A stretch of 64,000 nt of DNA from Petrolisthes cinctipes (lineage: Eukaryota; Arthropoda; Malacostraca; Decapoda; Porcellanidae). Under the pieces are notes generated by a model that searched no databases, was not told the origin of the DNA, and saw nothing but the letters and a program-made list of their open reading frames with translations. Positions 46,651 to 59,200 of this stretch are shown piece after piece. The position numbers were made by a program, and so were the translations under genes. The stretch spans positions 2,501 to 66,500 of the forward strand of contig JAWQEG010003719.1 in assembly GCA_033782935.1 (NCBI GenBank). Reading direction: 5' to 3'. Every line of letters begins with the position of its first letter. Within the stretch, counting starts at the first letter, position 1.

Positions 46651-49600
46651 TCCGACAGCAACACAGGCACCTTTTTAACTGCCATACCCAACTTTTTAAA
46701 GCCTAATTACACAATATCCAACACCCACCTCAGTTATCAACCTTTCTTCAATAGTTATTAACAGGCACTCTACACGAAATTCATTTTTATTACAGAATTT
46801 TTTTTTCATTACTGTAGAGTACTTTTAAACTCAAATTGTGACCTTCTAGCAATGTTCAAGTTTCATGACCAAAAGTTTAAGTCAAAATCAATAGCAATAT
46901 AAATAGAATAGAAAAAAAAAAATGCCATTTGATGATGAATATTTACTGACATACAGTATGCTGCTTTGCCTTTTAACTGAAATGTCTGTTTGAACTCCAC
47001 CTGAGGTAAACCATATACAGAAGGTCATGTAGCTCAGGTTACTAGAGGGTGTTACTTCTACCTATCTGCTTTATGTGCAATTATAAGCCTCAATATTATA
47101 CAACCTAGGTCAAGGTGAGAATGCTACCCATGCCAATTTCATCTGGAGCAGAAGCAAAGAAAATAATGATGTCAATAAGGGTTTCTATAATGGAGCTTTA
47201 ATCAACACAATCCAAATAATTCTTAATCTTCGTAATTGTCACATACACATTCCTATCAATTGTTACATCTACTTTTAAAGGAATGTCACTGACATAAGTT
47301 TTGATACACAGAGGGGTGACTTCCACGGTTCACTGACCATTGTTTTCATGTACTGTACTCTTATGATATACTATACTGTAAAATTACTGCTTTGATTAGT
47401 GTGTGACTATTAACTGGAAATGGGAAGCTGTTTCTTAGCTTTCTTTATGGAAATTATGTACAACTCACTGCTAAACGAAACCTGGTAAATGTTTATATAA
47501 ATATGTCACCCCTTCTGTATGTGCATTGTATCAAAACTATTGGCTGTGACTGTAACTACCACATCACCACTTTGCTAAGTATGATTGGATATGCATAAGT
47601 TGTAAAAATCTTAAAGCCATTATCCATATAATTAATTAAGAGGTGGAGTGGCCTGACACTGAGCTACTTTAGCTTGATCATTTAAGGGAGGGCAGCCAAT
47701 CTATTTTCAGCAGTGGCATGGCATTAGAAAAAATCTTCTTACCCAGCGTACAGGCCCCAATCAGATGTTCTAACTCACTATACCACCCAAATATCAACCT
47801 ATGAAAAACTGTAATTTGGCCAATACATAACACAAACCATTTTGATATAAAAAATCATTAAGTAAGCATGCAGTATATAATAGATCAACCCTGATATTTA
47901 CATTCAGGAAAGTTCTGAATAAGATATAAAGGTAAAATTATCATTAACACCTTCCAATATCTTTGATGGATTATGAATAATATCCCAAATGGAAATCGCA
48001 CAGCCATTACTGACCAATGCGTTATTCAAAACAACATGAAACAAAACCTAACGTTAGTTGATATGCGTCCAATTTCAATATACAGTACTGTATGTTAAAA
48101 TGAAATTAACTATTATGGTTCAGTACTAGTACTTTCTCATCATCAAACAGGAATCTAAGCTGTATTTACAATACTGTAATACCTGTATATCTGAATAATA
48201 TATGCAATTTTCTTAATTTACCATTATATGTTGGATTGTGATATCCTCATTCTATAGCCATGGCCAACCTCCTGAACACTGAATGAGGCATAAAGATATA
48301 CTATACTGTAAGTGAGTTAGGCACAATCTAACTCTCCAACTCAGAAACCAAGCTATCATAAGAAAACCCAGACATTGGCGAGATATTACATATAGCTGGT
48401 AAAAAGAAGTGGATAACACACTGACAGTTTGAGAGGTTCGTATGATGTGATCAGGAGAATGTGTTAACCTAAATTGTAAAAATCCAGTCAGTGAATTTTC
48501 TTGAATGAAACCAGCTGGTATAGGCTAGGCATGACTATGTTTTATAGCTAAGGATGACCTAACACTTCTAATGTGGAAGAGGGATAGAATTGTAACCAGC
48601 AACGTAAAGTCTGGGAGAGAAAGAGGAGTCCAGGCAGTTTTTAGTCTCTTATTACATGCCAGCAAAACTTCCCTGAACAGTATGTCTATATAATATGAGG
48701 CTTCATATCTATTAGCGGGAAACCATTTCTTGTGGCTATTTGTGCACTAGACCTATACTGTACATACACCTAACTGGGTAACAAAACATTAATAAAGAAT
48801 ATAGTTTAACAGCATTATTGAGATATGAAAATGAATGAAATTTCCCCCTATTATTAAGCTACACTTCATTTACTCATATAAGGTTAAAATAATCGGAGAT
48901 CCTAAGCCCACACCAGAATAATATCAGAGTTACAGTTTTTCAACTGCCTACTGACCTGGGCAACCTGATAGTAAAGTGGTTAATAGACTGAGTTTTTATA
49001 TCAAGACCTCAGATTTTATTCCTAGAAAACTCACGATGAAAGACATAAATTTTTTCTCAAAGTCTCTGGTGAACTAGTAGTAGTACTGTGCATACTCAGA
49101 TGTATAAGAAGAGTAAACTCATATTCTGCAAGAAGAATTATAGAATCTTAACACATGCATAAGCAGACACTTCACCACGTCTCTTTTCAATCCACACCTT
49201 CATAGCTTGCTATAAGCCAATGGTTGGAAGGATTTAATGGATGTAACAAACCCTTGTGGAGGAATCTAGTCATCCAAGAAACTAGAAAAGGACTGGCAGT
49301 TTTTGTCTAAATTGTAGCCTTATAGGTCCATGTCATGTGGCAAAATACTATTTCTTAGTTGGCAAATATACACTAACCAACTTTCCAGAAGAGAATGCAT
49401 GAACTTTATTTCATAATATCATGGTACATTATTGAGCAAGCAGACTGCTAGTAAATTCAATATGAACCATTCTGCCAGGCACTTACTTTCTTTCTCCAAC
49501 GTTCCTTGGTTATGCAACACAAGATAATTAGGATAAACCAAGCAATGGGAAGTACTGTCGTCAGCAAAAGTCATGTTGCTTCACTTTAGCGTTTCTTGAA

Positions 49601-49882
49601 GGATAACATAAAGGATAATCATCAAACCAATGCATTCACCATACAGAATTACAATATCCAGGGGACAAATTAGTAAACTACTCTATGTTTTCATTTTACG
49701 AGCCTGTGAAGTTTATATTTCATTTTACGAGCTCGTGAAGCATATATTTCCATACTGTACTTCATGACTTGGCATATGTGGCGACACGACTTTTGCCGAC
49801 AACTGAACATACCAACACATACCATGGAGTGTGTCACACCCAAAGGGAACCATATATATATATATATTTGATGCCACTCACC
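46651..49882. other. AT-rich DNA downstream of GM130, including its probable 3' UTR
   Basis: No coding sequence is recognised in 3.2 kb. The first AATAAA on the minus strand after the GM130 stop is at 49405-49410, so the transcript may run about 480 bases past the stop. The segment 49555-49665 is a copy of the dispersed repeat at 20440-20640, and a 33-base direct duplication with TTTCATTTTACGAGC lies at 49688-49752. Confidence 0.45.
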
Positions 49883-50229
49883 TCACACGGTTATGAGCTT
49901 CCCTGAACAGAGGGGACACGGGTGGAACTTTTGTAGGCCACTGTGCTCCACCTGACTGCTGGCTTCCATTTCATTCAGTAGATCCAAGATCCTCTGAACT
50001 GTAGGACTCTTGGTACCTCCTCCTTTAACTCCCTCTCCACCTTCCACCACTTCCTTCTGTTGTTGATGTTCATGATGGTGGTGATTGTGACTGTTGGTAG
50101 TGTCTGTGGCGCCTCCAGTCATTCCACCACAAGCAGTAGAATCTTTTTCTTTACCTTCATCAGATTCCTCCGTTTCCTCCTCTGTGTCCTTTTGGCTCTC
50201 TTCCCCTTCTGTCTCTGAACTGCCATTCT
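49883..50229 (-). other. GOLGA2: GM130 last exon, GRASP-binding C-terminus
   Basis: 114 codons and TGA. It starts with an acidic stretch ([20 protein letters not shown]), then a His-rich run ([11 protein letters not shown]), then [20 protein letters not shown], which matches the conserved vertebrate PTAQQIMQLLREMQN. The last residues are [14 protein letters not shown]. In vertebrates the extreme C-terminus (ending KITVI) binds the PDZ tandem of GRASP65. Here it ends in LITV and adds a C-x-x-C at residues 1242-1245. Confidence 0.9.
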
Positions 50230-53200
50230 CTGTGTAGAGAAATTTAGTTGATAAAACTGCATGAGGATAGTTGATCTATTTGAACTAGATCTTGATACAC
50301 ACCCATTATATTTTTTCTTTACAACTACAGTATAAAAAGTATTTATCTGTCCTTAATTATCAATTGAGAAGCTGTTTCTCATAAACTACAATTCTTCTAG
50401 TACCAGTAACATGAAAACTTGATTTACCATAGGAAGAAAAGTACTTGTGGGGAGGGGGAAGTTGAAAATTATTTGGCTTGAAAGGGGGAGTGTTTGTGTG
50501 TCTGACCAATTTCACTGGGTTTCTGTCCTTACTTTCTGTATTTTTGCTTCCCTTTTCTATCCCTGGCACTAGAGTCTCCCTACCCCTAGAAATAAGGGAA
50601 ATAGGGTAATGATGAAGATGAAGATGAGAAAGGGATTATGATGATATTTGATTTACCGGTATATGTCTCTTAATGACTCCTTTGAAAAAATAGAACCTAG
50701 AATCACCAAAGTCACTTTCTTAGCTTTGGTTAAATAAATAAAAAAGGTCACATTACTCACCCAGACCATTAGCCACAGTGACAGGACTTTGGATAATTTT
50801 GGTCATCTTGCCCAGTCTCTCCCAGTCTGCATCTTTCTCCTGACCCAGCATTGCCATCAGATCCTGACCAAAGTAAATGAATAAATATTATACGTGGTTT
50901 TGAAACTAGTCTAGATAAATTACAAATAAATCTAAGTATTGTAAACAGTACAACTGGAAGTCAATGTACTCTAGAAGTCTTCAGTAATACTGCATCCATT
51001 ATTTAATTCTAATACAACAGAAAATCTCTTATCTATATATTAGAGGATCCCATATGTATTAAAGAATTCCACACCTGTAAGTTTGCTAGTTTATCTTTCA
51101 TCTCCTCCCGTTCATGCCTGAGACTGGCCAACTCTAACTCTCGCTCTCTGGCCTGCTGCTTCATCACCCCTCGCTGGAACTGGTAGATGGTGATGTAGTC
51201 ACCTGTTGAACACAAAATATACGAGTAACTATATTATAACAGTGGAGTCATAAAAACATTACCGCTACTAATATACAACATAAAGTACAGTAATTAGTTA
51301 TTCTGAACTTCGTATCAAGATCACAGTTGATACTGTTAAAGGTAGCTGTGACTGGTCAAAGCTTGTTACCAAGAAGTTAGAAGCTGCATATCCCCCAACC
51401 TCAGTTAAATTAGCCATTGATATTGATTGTGGACAATGATTGTGATTGTGGGAAAATGACTGTACTGACCAATTGTATCAGTTTCCAGTTGCAGCTGCTG
51501 AACAACATGCTCCAGCTGCTGCTTCTCATCACTCAGCACCGCCACCTGCTCCATGCTGCGGCTGAACCTCTTCTCCAAAGCATTGTGGGCTTCCTGCAGC
51601 TTCAACAACTGTTCCATCCCAGCTCCCTCATTCACACCTGTTGCTGCAAAAGACAATAGAAAGTGTAAGCTGAATAACTTTATGTCTCTTGTGTCAATAG
51701 ATAATCATTTTCATAACCAACAAAATGTACAGTACTGAAGCTGCCCTTGTTTAAAAAAAAAAAAAAGCATTATCATTACCATTTGATTCAGGTGTGGTAT
51801 TGGTTTGGTGGGACTCTGGTTTAGACTTGGCATTCTTGGCTCTTTCTTCCTCCAGCTGAGTAAGCAGATTGTTGCGCTCCTCCTCCAGCCGACTCACAGA
51901 TGCTGATAGTACTCCCACTTTACTCACCAAATCCATTTTCCCATCTTTATCTTCTTCTTTCCTCTCTGAGTGTATGCATAGAGAAAAATCAGACGAGATA
52001 AACTATACTGTACTCAAGTATCTGTCAGTGGATAAACAGGATACACATATAAAACCATTAGAACACCACACCCAATATCAATCAACATCTCATTGTCATG
52101 TTTTGAAGCTTACAATTTCTGACCAAAAGTACTTAGAATATGGGTGTCTGTCCTGTACTTGGCCACACTGCCATTGTATATTTACTGCACCTTGTCCAGA
52201 ATCTTCCATTGGTAGGGTTGATGAGTCTGGTAATTGTAGATCATGGCTGGATATAATGTTCCTTAATTCTGTGTTCTGGCTGGTCAAGTTTTTAATGTCA
52301 GTCTGTATCAGGTAAGAAACATAGCATAACATAGTACAGTATACCACACAATAAAGACATAGGGTACATTATTCAAGTTTTGCATCTCAGTCTGCAGATG
52401 TAAGAAAAAATTATTGTAATGATACATCCAGCAAGAAACATACCATCATATAGCATATAGCACAAAACATATTTATCTATAAAGGTCAAACCACCCAGCC
52501 AAGATGCTAGGATCTGTATACTCTTAGGATATATGCATATACTGTATAACATTATTAACTCACTTTAGATAACTTTAACTTTTGCTCCAACTCTTGCACT
52601 TGCTCAGCATAAGTGGCAATGTCTTGTGTGAGTGCCTGCACCACCCTGTTCTGATGCTCCTCCTGCTGATTCTGATTACGGGCCAAAAACAACTGCTTTC
52701 CCAAAGAGTCGCTGTTCTCCTTCAACATCACAATCTCTCTCTCCTTTTCTAGCTGCTGTTGTCTGTGGTACACAAAGTACAATTATTATTGACATTGGAA
52801 TTAACAAGGGTTCTTATTTCAATCCACCACTTCCCTGTGCACTCAGCCCCCAGATATCTTTCTAGACTTACTGTATGAGATTCCTTACTAAAATTTTAAG
52901 GAGTTATGGTCTTCTGTTAAATAGAAAACAATAATTACATTCCAGTGAACATATAATAATGCTTTATATTCTCCTTCATGAGGCATAGAATTTCCAATAG
53001 CCTTTAAAATTAATAAACTGTCTGACCTAAGAATGTTCATTCAGATAGATTCAAATATTACTTATGATGGATAATAATTGCATAACTAAATACCTATTAC
53101 AGTATATAACTGATCTTCAGTAAACTATCAAAGGCCAAAATCAATTGATGAAAAGCAAAGTAACATGCACAGTAACAGGTAAAAATAATACAGTAACAGG

Positions 53201-56200
53201 TAAAAATAATACAGTGATAACAAACCTTAAAGCAGCCAAAATTTCTTCCAGTTTCCCAATTTCCTGATTCAGACCTTTCTTTGTGTGTAATTCCTTTTCT
53301 AACTTCTCTGTCAATTCCAACTTCTTATTACTCTGTAACAGATATATAACAGTCAATAAACATAGGATTATGGCATGTAATCAGATCTATTTCAATGTAT
53401 TCTAACTTTCTCAAAATATATTTCAACATACAACACTGGGTGCAACTTATGGTTTAACAGCCATGTGAAAATTTCATTACAAATTTTTAGGAAACAGAAG
53501 AACTAGAATTTATATCTAAAATTAAAGTGACCATGATAACAGTTATATTTTCGGAACTTTGTTCATGGCAGTTTCATTCAAAGGTGGTATAGGACATTTG
53601 TGTCTGACTTTACCACTGACACTTTATAAATCTACATTTTAGAGATGTATATCAACATTATCATCCTTTTTGGTCTCTACTAACCATAATGATGAATCCA
53701 CTCTGAAGTTCCTCCAACTGTTCCTTCAATTGCCGGTTTTGTGTGAGTGCCCGAGCAGCAGCCACTTTATCACTTTGCATCGCCTCTAGTAACTTCCCTG
53801 TGTCCACTTCTTCTGTTTTGTTCCGCTCTAACTCCACCTCCATTTCCTCCACCTGTCTGGACAGCTGTTCCACCAGTCTAGACAACTGACTGTTGTCATT
53901 GGTCTATTAGAAAGGATTAAGCACTCTTATTATAGAATTTTTACTGGAAACATAATTACTGTAAATGATGAAAGTAATAAATAGTTACTGTATGATGAGG
54001 ATAGAAATTATATTGAAAAAGAAACATTTTCAATCTGATACAACATACTAAACACCTTAATCAGTTATATTGGGAATTAAAGTGTAAAATCTAATATAAA
54101 AATTGGTTACCATGGCTGCATTCTGTTCCTTGAGTTGCAGAGTGAGTTGCTGGAGGTCTGTGATGGTATTCTGGAGACTCTGCCTCTCTGCCTCCATCTC
54201 TGCCTGACTCATCACTTCTGCTCCTTCACCTTCACCCTCACCTGCTGCTGCTGCTGCTGCTGCTTCTGCTGCTTGTGCCAGACTTGCTTCTAAAGCCAAA
54301 GTAAGTTGAGCCTTTTCTTCTGTGAGCTTTGTTACCTGATGAAACACACAGAATACAATAAAATCAAGACTAACAGCATACAGAAAAGGTGGCATAACCT
54401 TCTAGCACCGAATCTCAGCCATATGTGCATGTCAGACAAGAGAAAGAAGGATATGCACTGGGAGTACTGTATATATTATTGCTGGACACCAAATTTCAAC
54501 TATACATATTGAGGAATAAAAGGTAGGTTTTTGCTGATGACATGGCAATTTATATTAGATACACAGCAGTATAGATATTCAATAAGTAGGGGGCAACATA
54601 TCACACCATATCCTGTAAGCCTTGTAGCTGTGACACCAGTTGAGCAGTGTACTGTTGGTAATGTGCTGCTACTTGCTTGTTCTCTGTCTGTGTTTTAGTC
54701 AAAGCTGCCCGGGTCTCCTCAAGTTGCCTCTGTGTCTCTGCCTGTTGACTCTGTGCCTGTATCAGCTGAGTCTGTTTACTCTCATCTTGGTTTCCATCCC
54801 TCAGCTGGACAACAAAATGTTAGTGAGTAATGGGAAAATATTTAAGAGTACATGATGATACATGGGTTAGAAACTAAATAATCTTTTTAATTATACACAT
54901 TTCTTTAAAATCATATTGTGAATTATGGAGGTATGGGTACCAAGGCATTCAGGTGCTATTTTTGTCATGATTGTATAGAGCAGTAATTTCCGGGTATTCA
55001 GCCAAGCTCCAATAAACAAGTCAAACAAGTAAATGGTAAGGGGAAGAGGCATAAAAAGTTATCTAAATAGTACTGTAATAATGAAGACAGATAATATAAT
55101 ATGGATCAACAACAGCCTTTACAAGTTATTCTTACCTGTTGTATATGAAGCTCTGCCATGGCCAATTGACTTTTGGTGTCAGTGAGTTGCGTTAACAATG
55201 AGTCGTACTCTTTAGTTTTGGCTCTCAGACGCTCAGACAACTCTGACACTGATGTCTTCAGGTCTTCACATTGCTTACTGCAATATGAAAAAACAGTCAA
55301 TCTTTACAAGCTATTAATGACTCATGAACTCAATCATCAAGCACCGGCACAAAGTTTCAATACATGGCAACATAAGGTTTTGGAACATGAATAATTACTG
55401 GACTCAAGTGCTCACCTATTTTTGAAGCCTGTGGTCCTGGTGGTATCCAGTTCCTTGGTGAGTGTAGCCAGTGAGTCCCTAGCAGCCTGAAGTTGAGTGG
55501 TGGAGTCCCTGGCCTCAGCCTCAGCATTACTTGCCCGGTGTCTTGCTGCATCCAGCCGACCCTCCAGTTCAGTTACCTGCCCTGTAAAATGAATAGAATT
55601 TTATTCAGGCACAAGTGGAAGTTCAGTTACCTGCCCTACATAATGTATAGGTTCAGTTTATGCATGTATGGGTGGAAGTTTAATTATCTGAGCTGCAGAA
55701 CACAAATAATTCATGAAGAACTGTTGAGGCTGATGATTCCTTGTTAACAAACTGGAGGGCTACTGAGTCCTCCAAATTATGCCTGGAAAAGAAAGGCTAC
55801 AAACCCATCCACCAAATTCCATAAAACTCTAACAACTTCAAGAAAATAAATTAGTCTTCTGTCTAATATCTTTATGAATTAAAAAAAACTAACATGGAAA
55901 ATACAGTATGTAGCTGCTCAACTGGAAACATGAAACAATTTTAATAATTCTGCTTTGTTGTCAAAACGTAACACCTTTCCCTGTACCAGTTTACCCTACA
56001 TACTGTACCTGCTTTCTGATTGAGTGAATGGGTGGCATGAGTGAGGGAGGACTGCAACTCTGACTTCTCTGCCACCAGAATACCAATAGTCTGAATGTGG
56101 ACCTGCAGTTGCTCTCTCAGACTCTCAACTTCCCTCACTCCCCCACCAACCCCTGCTGGATAGAGCATGGCACGGGCGCCACTCAGCTCGGCCTCCATAC

Positions 56201-59200
56201 GTTCCAGCTGGCTTTTCTGCAGAATGAAACGAAAGGTTGTAAGCAAGAATATCAGTGGTGTTGACGATGGCGTGGTACTGGTACGATGGCTCTCCTGTTT
56301 GTCTATGGAGTCATCATGCCGGTACCAAGACATCATATGCATCATGAATGTTCCTGAATATGGCCCAAAGTCGTCATAATGTTCTAGCTTCCAATATATA
56401 TGATCAATGTGAATTCTGGTGGAGGACATACCAAATGTACTATCTGCTGTGCTTGTTGCTGTGACTGTTGTGTTTCCTGGAGTAGAAGTGCCGCCAGCTC
56501 ACTATTTCGCCGTTCCAGCTCACTCACAGTCGAGTCCATGGTTACAGGAGCTGAAATGTACCAACAACAAATAAATTATATGTACAGTATAATATCTATG
56601 CACTTCATCCAGGCCTGTCAGAGGCTTGAATGAGCCTGGCTGAATGATGTGAAACAATTGCACAACCTGGGATACAAGACAATGTACTTGCCAAGGGCTC
56701 AGGAAAGGGATAATATGCATACTGCAGCAATCAATTTTATATTCAAGTCATGTGCTTAATAAATATGAACTTTTGGGACTGAATACAAGCTGAGAGAATA
56801 AATATACTGTACTATAGAATATAAACACCATTTAATGAGGAACCATAATTGACAACATTTCACTACTAACACTGCTTCTTCAGGGAACTGACCTGAAGGA
56901 AATGTTTAAAGAGGTAGGAACATAATTACTGTATGTCAAAAATAGCTAGCTCCTCTTTATATGTTATCATTTATACATTAGCTTTTTCCCTACCAACCTG
57001 AAGTTTCACTATCATTCATGAGGCCACTAAGCTGGAGTGATATTTGGCGTAAACTCTCTGATGATGACTTAAGTCCAGTGTGAGTATCGCTGCCTGCCAC
57101 ATGAATGGCGGTGGTTACACTGGCAGTGGTCTCGGAGCTCACTGACCCAGCCTCTCCTCCCTCTCCTCCGTCAGTTGGGTCAGGTTGTCCATAATCGCTG
57201 GAAGATTCAGGGACACTTGAACTCAACAATACATTGTCTTCATGAACATCACCACAGGTTTCAACAACACCTATGGTTGTTGTTGTTATATTGTTTTCAA
57301 GTAAACCAGCATCAAATGGAGTTTGAAAAACACCTGATCCTGACACCATGTTATTTTCAAGTAACTTGGCATCACTCAGGGTCACAGGAACAGTTACATT
57401 TGGCACCACAATATTTTCTATAGTGGTTGGTATCTCTCTCTCTGCTGGATGAATGGTGATAGCTTGTGTGATACTTTCCGCTCCTACTGTTTCCTCTCGG
57501 GCTGGAACATTACTTACACACTCAGGTTCTGCTAATGGTTCTTGTGCTGTGTGATCAACATGATTCATATAGTTTATACTCAATCCTGGCTGGAAGGGAA
57601 AACTGGTGCTACTCTGATGCTGCATTACATCCACCTGATGAGTGTTACTGGGTATGGCTGGGTTAATTTGGACATCAGAAGAATCAGTATATTCTTGAGA
57701 CGTATGGAGTTCATTCTGACCACCTCCGGTATTTCCATGAACTTGGCCTGGGGATGACGCCATATAACTCCCAGCCTGCTGCTGCCTGGTCAAGTAGGAG
57801 GACGAGTTATGTTGGGAATCATACACTGTCTCCTTCACCTCAGCTCTACCATTTCCCAGAGTAATGCGAGTCTGACCATCTGTCTCTACAATAGGTTCAG
57901 CTGCCAGTTCTACAAATTCCTCAGATGCCAAATCAGTTGACGATGCACGAGAGGACAGTGTACCCGACTCTGAGAGCAGTGTAGAGTCCTCAAGAACATT
58001 CTCCTGCAGAAAAATAGGTAATCTGTTATTAGTAAATAAGAAAAAGGTTTGGTATATCTTGCTAGTCTCTGAATACCATATATTGTCCTGTATGAGGCTC
58101 TGATTTACAGATCCATGAACTCAATGATGTTAGTATCAATAGCCATATAAGTTTTATGTCCATGGACAAGTATGATTATCATGTGTCAGCAACTGTACCT
58201 CCTGTCATTAGTTCCTCAATGAAGGGTTATCACACAAATAATTCAGAGCCAATAAACTAACCTCTGGACTGCCCTCCTTGCTGCTGCTTCCAGTCACTCG
58301 TCTTGTACTTTTTTTCTTTTGAAACTGTCGTAACTGAAAAATTGCATGATAATTATATATAAAATGCTAAACCACAATGATTGATGAATAGTATAATACA
58401 GAATATAATCATAAGCATACCAGCAGTACCGGTACATCTAAAAATGACAGGTGATATAAAACTGTCTGAACACACTTGGTACATAATCGTTTATCAGCAT
58501 TGTCACAGCTTATGACACCAAAGTAGTGTACAATAATGATCGTTTATCAGCACTGTTACAGTTTAATGGACATATAGTTTGCTCAATAAATTAAGGGAGG
58601 AATCTGTTGTTGGTAAAGTGATGGGTTAGTGATTCCTCCAAATTATACCACGAAACAGATCCCCCTATTTGTAACACTGGGAGCATCTTGTTTGGAGGAA
58701 TCGTTAGCCCTCCAATTTACCAACAACAGATTCCACCCTTAATGGTTTTATAACTCTTCAACCAAGTCTACCCACGTAACTCAGGCTATAAATGAGTTAA
58801 GGTAATTTTGCCTTTCCAGTTTACCGGTACATTAGTTTTCTCATTGTTAAAATAAAACTATTGACCTCATCCTGCAGATAATTTCCCGGTATTTACTGAA
58901 AGAATTGCTGTTTTGTAGCAGTGTTGCCAGATCCAGCTAGGTCCCAGTATTTTGCCCCAGTCATTTCCTGTACTTTACCACGGTTATTTCCCGGTAGTTT
59001 GTCCAGGTTAGGTCCCGGTAGTTTGCCCAGGTTAGGTCCCGGTAATCTGCTGTGGTCTAGGTTAAAGGTCCGCCAATGAGTGACAGTCAATGGGATAGAG
59101 TGTAGCACACACTGTGTGTATGAAACACAACTATAGCACGCATCATAAGAATGATGTGTAGCCAAGAGACTTCTCCACCCACGTGAGACCCAAGTCAGCT

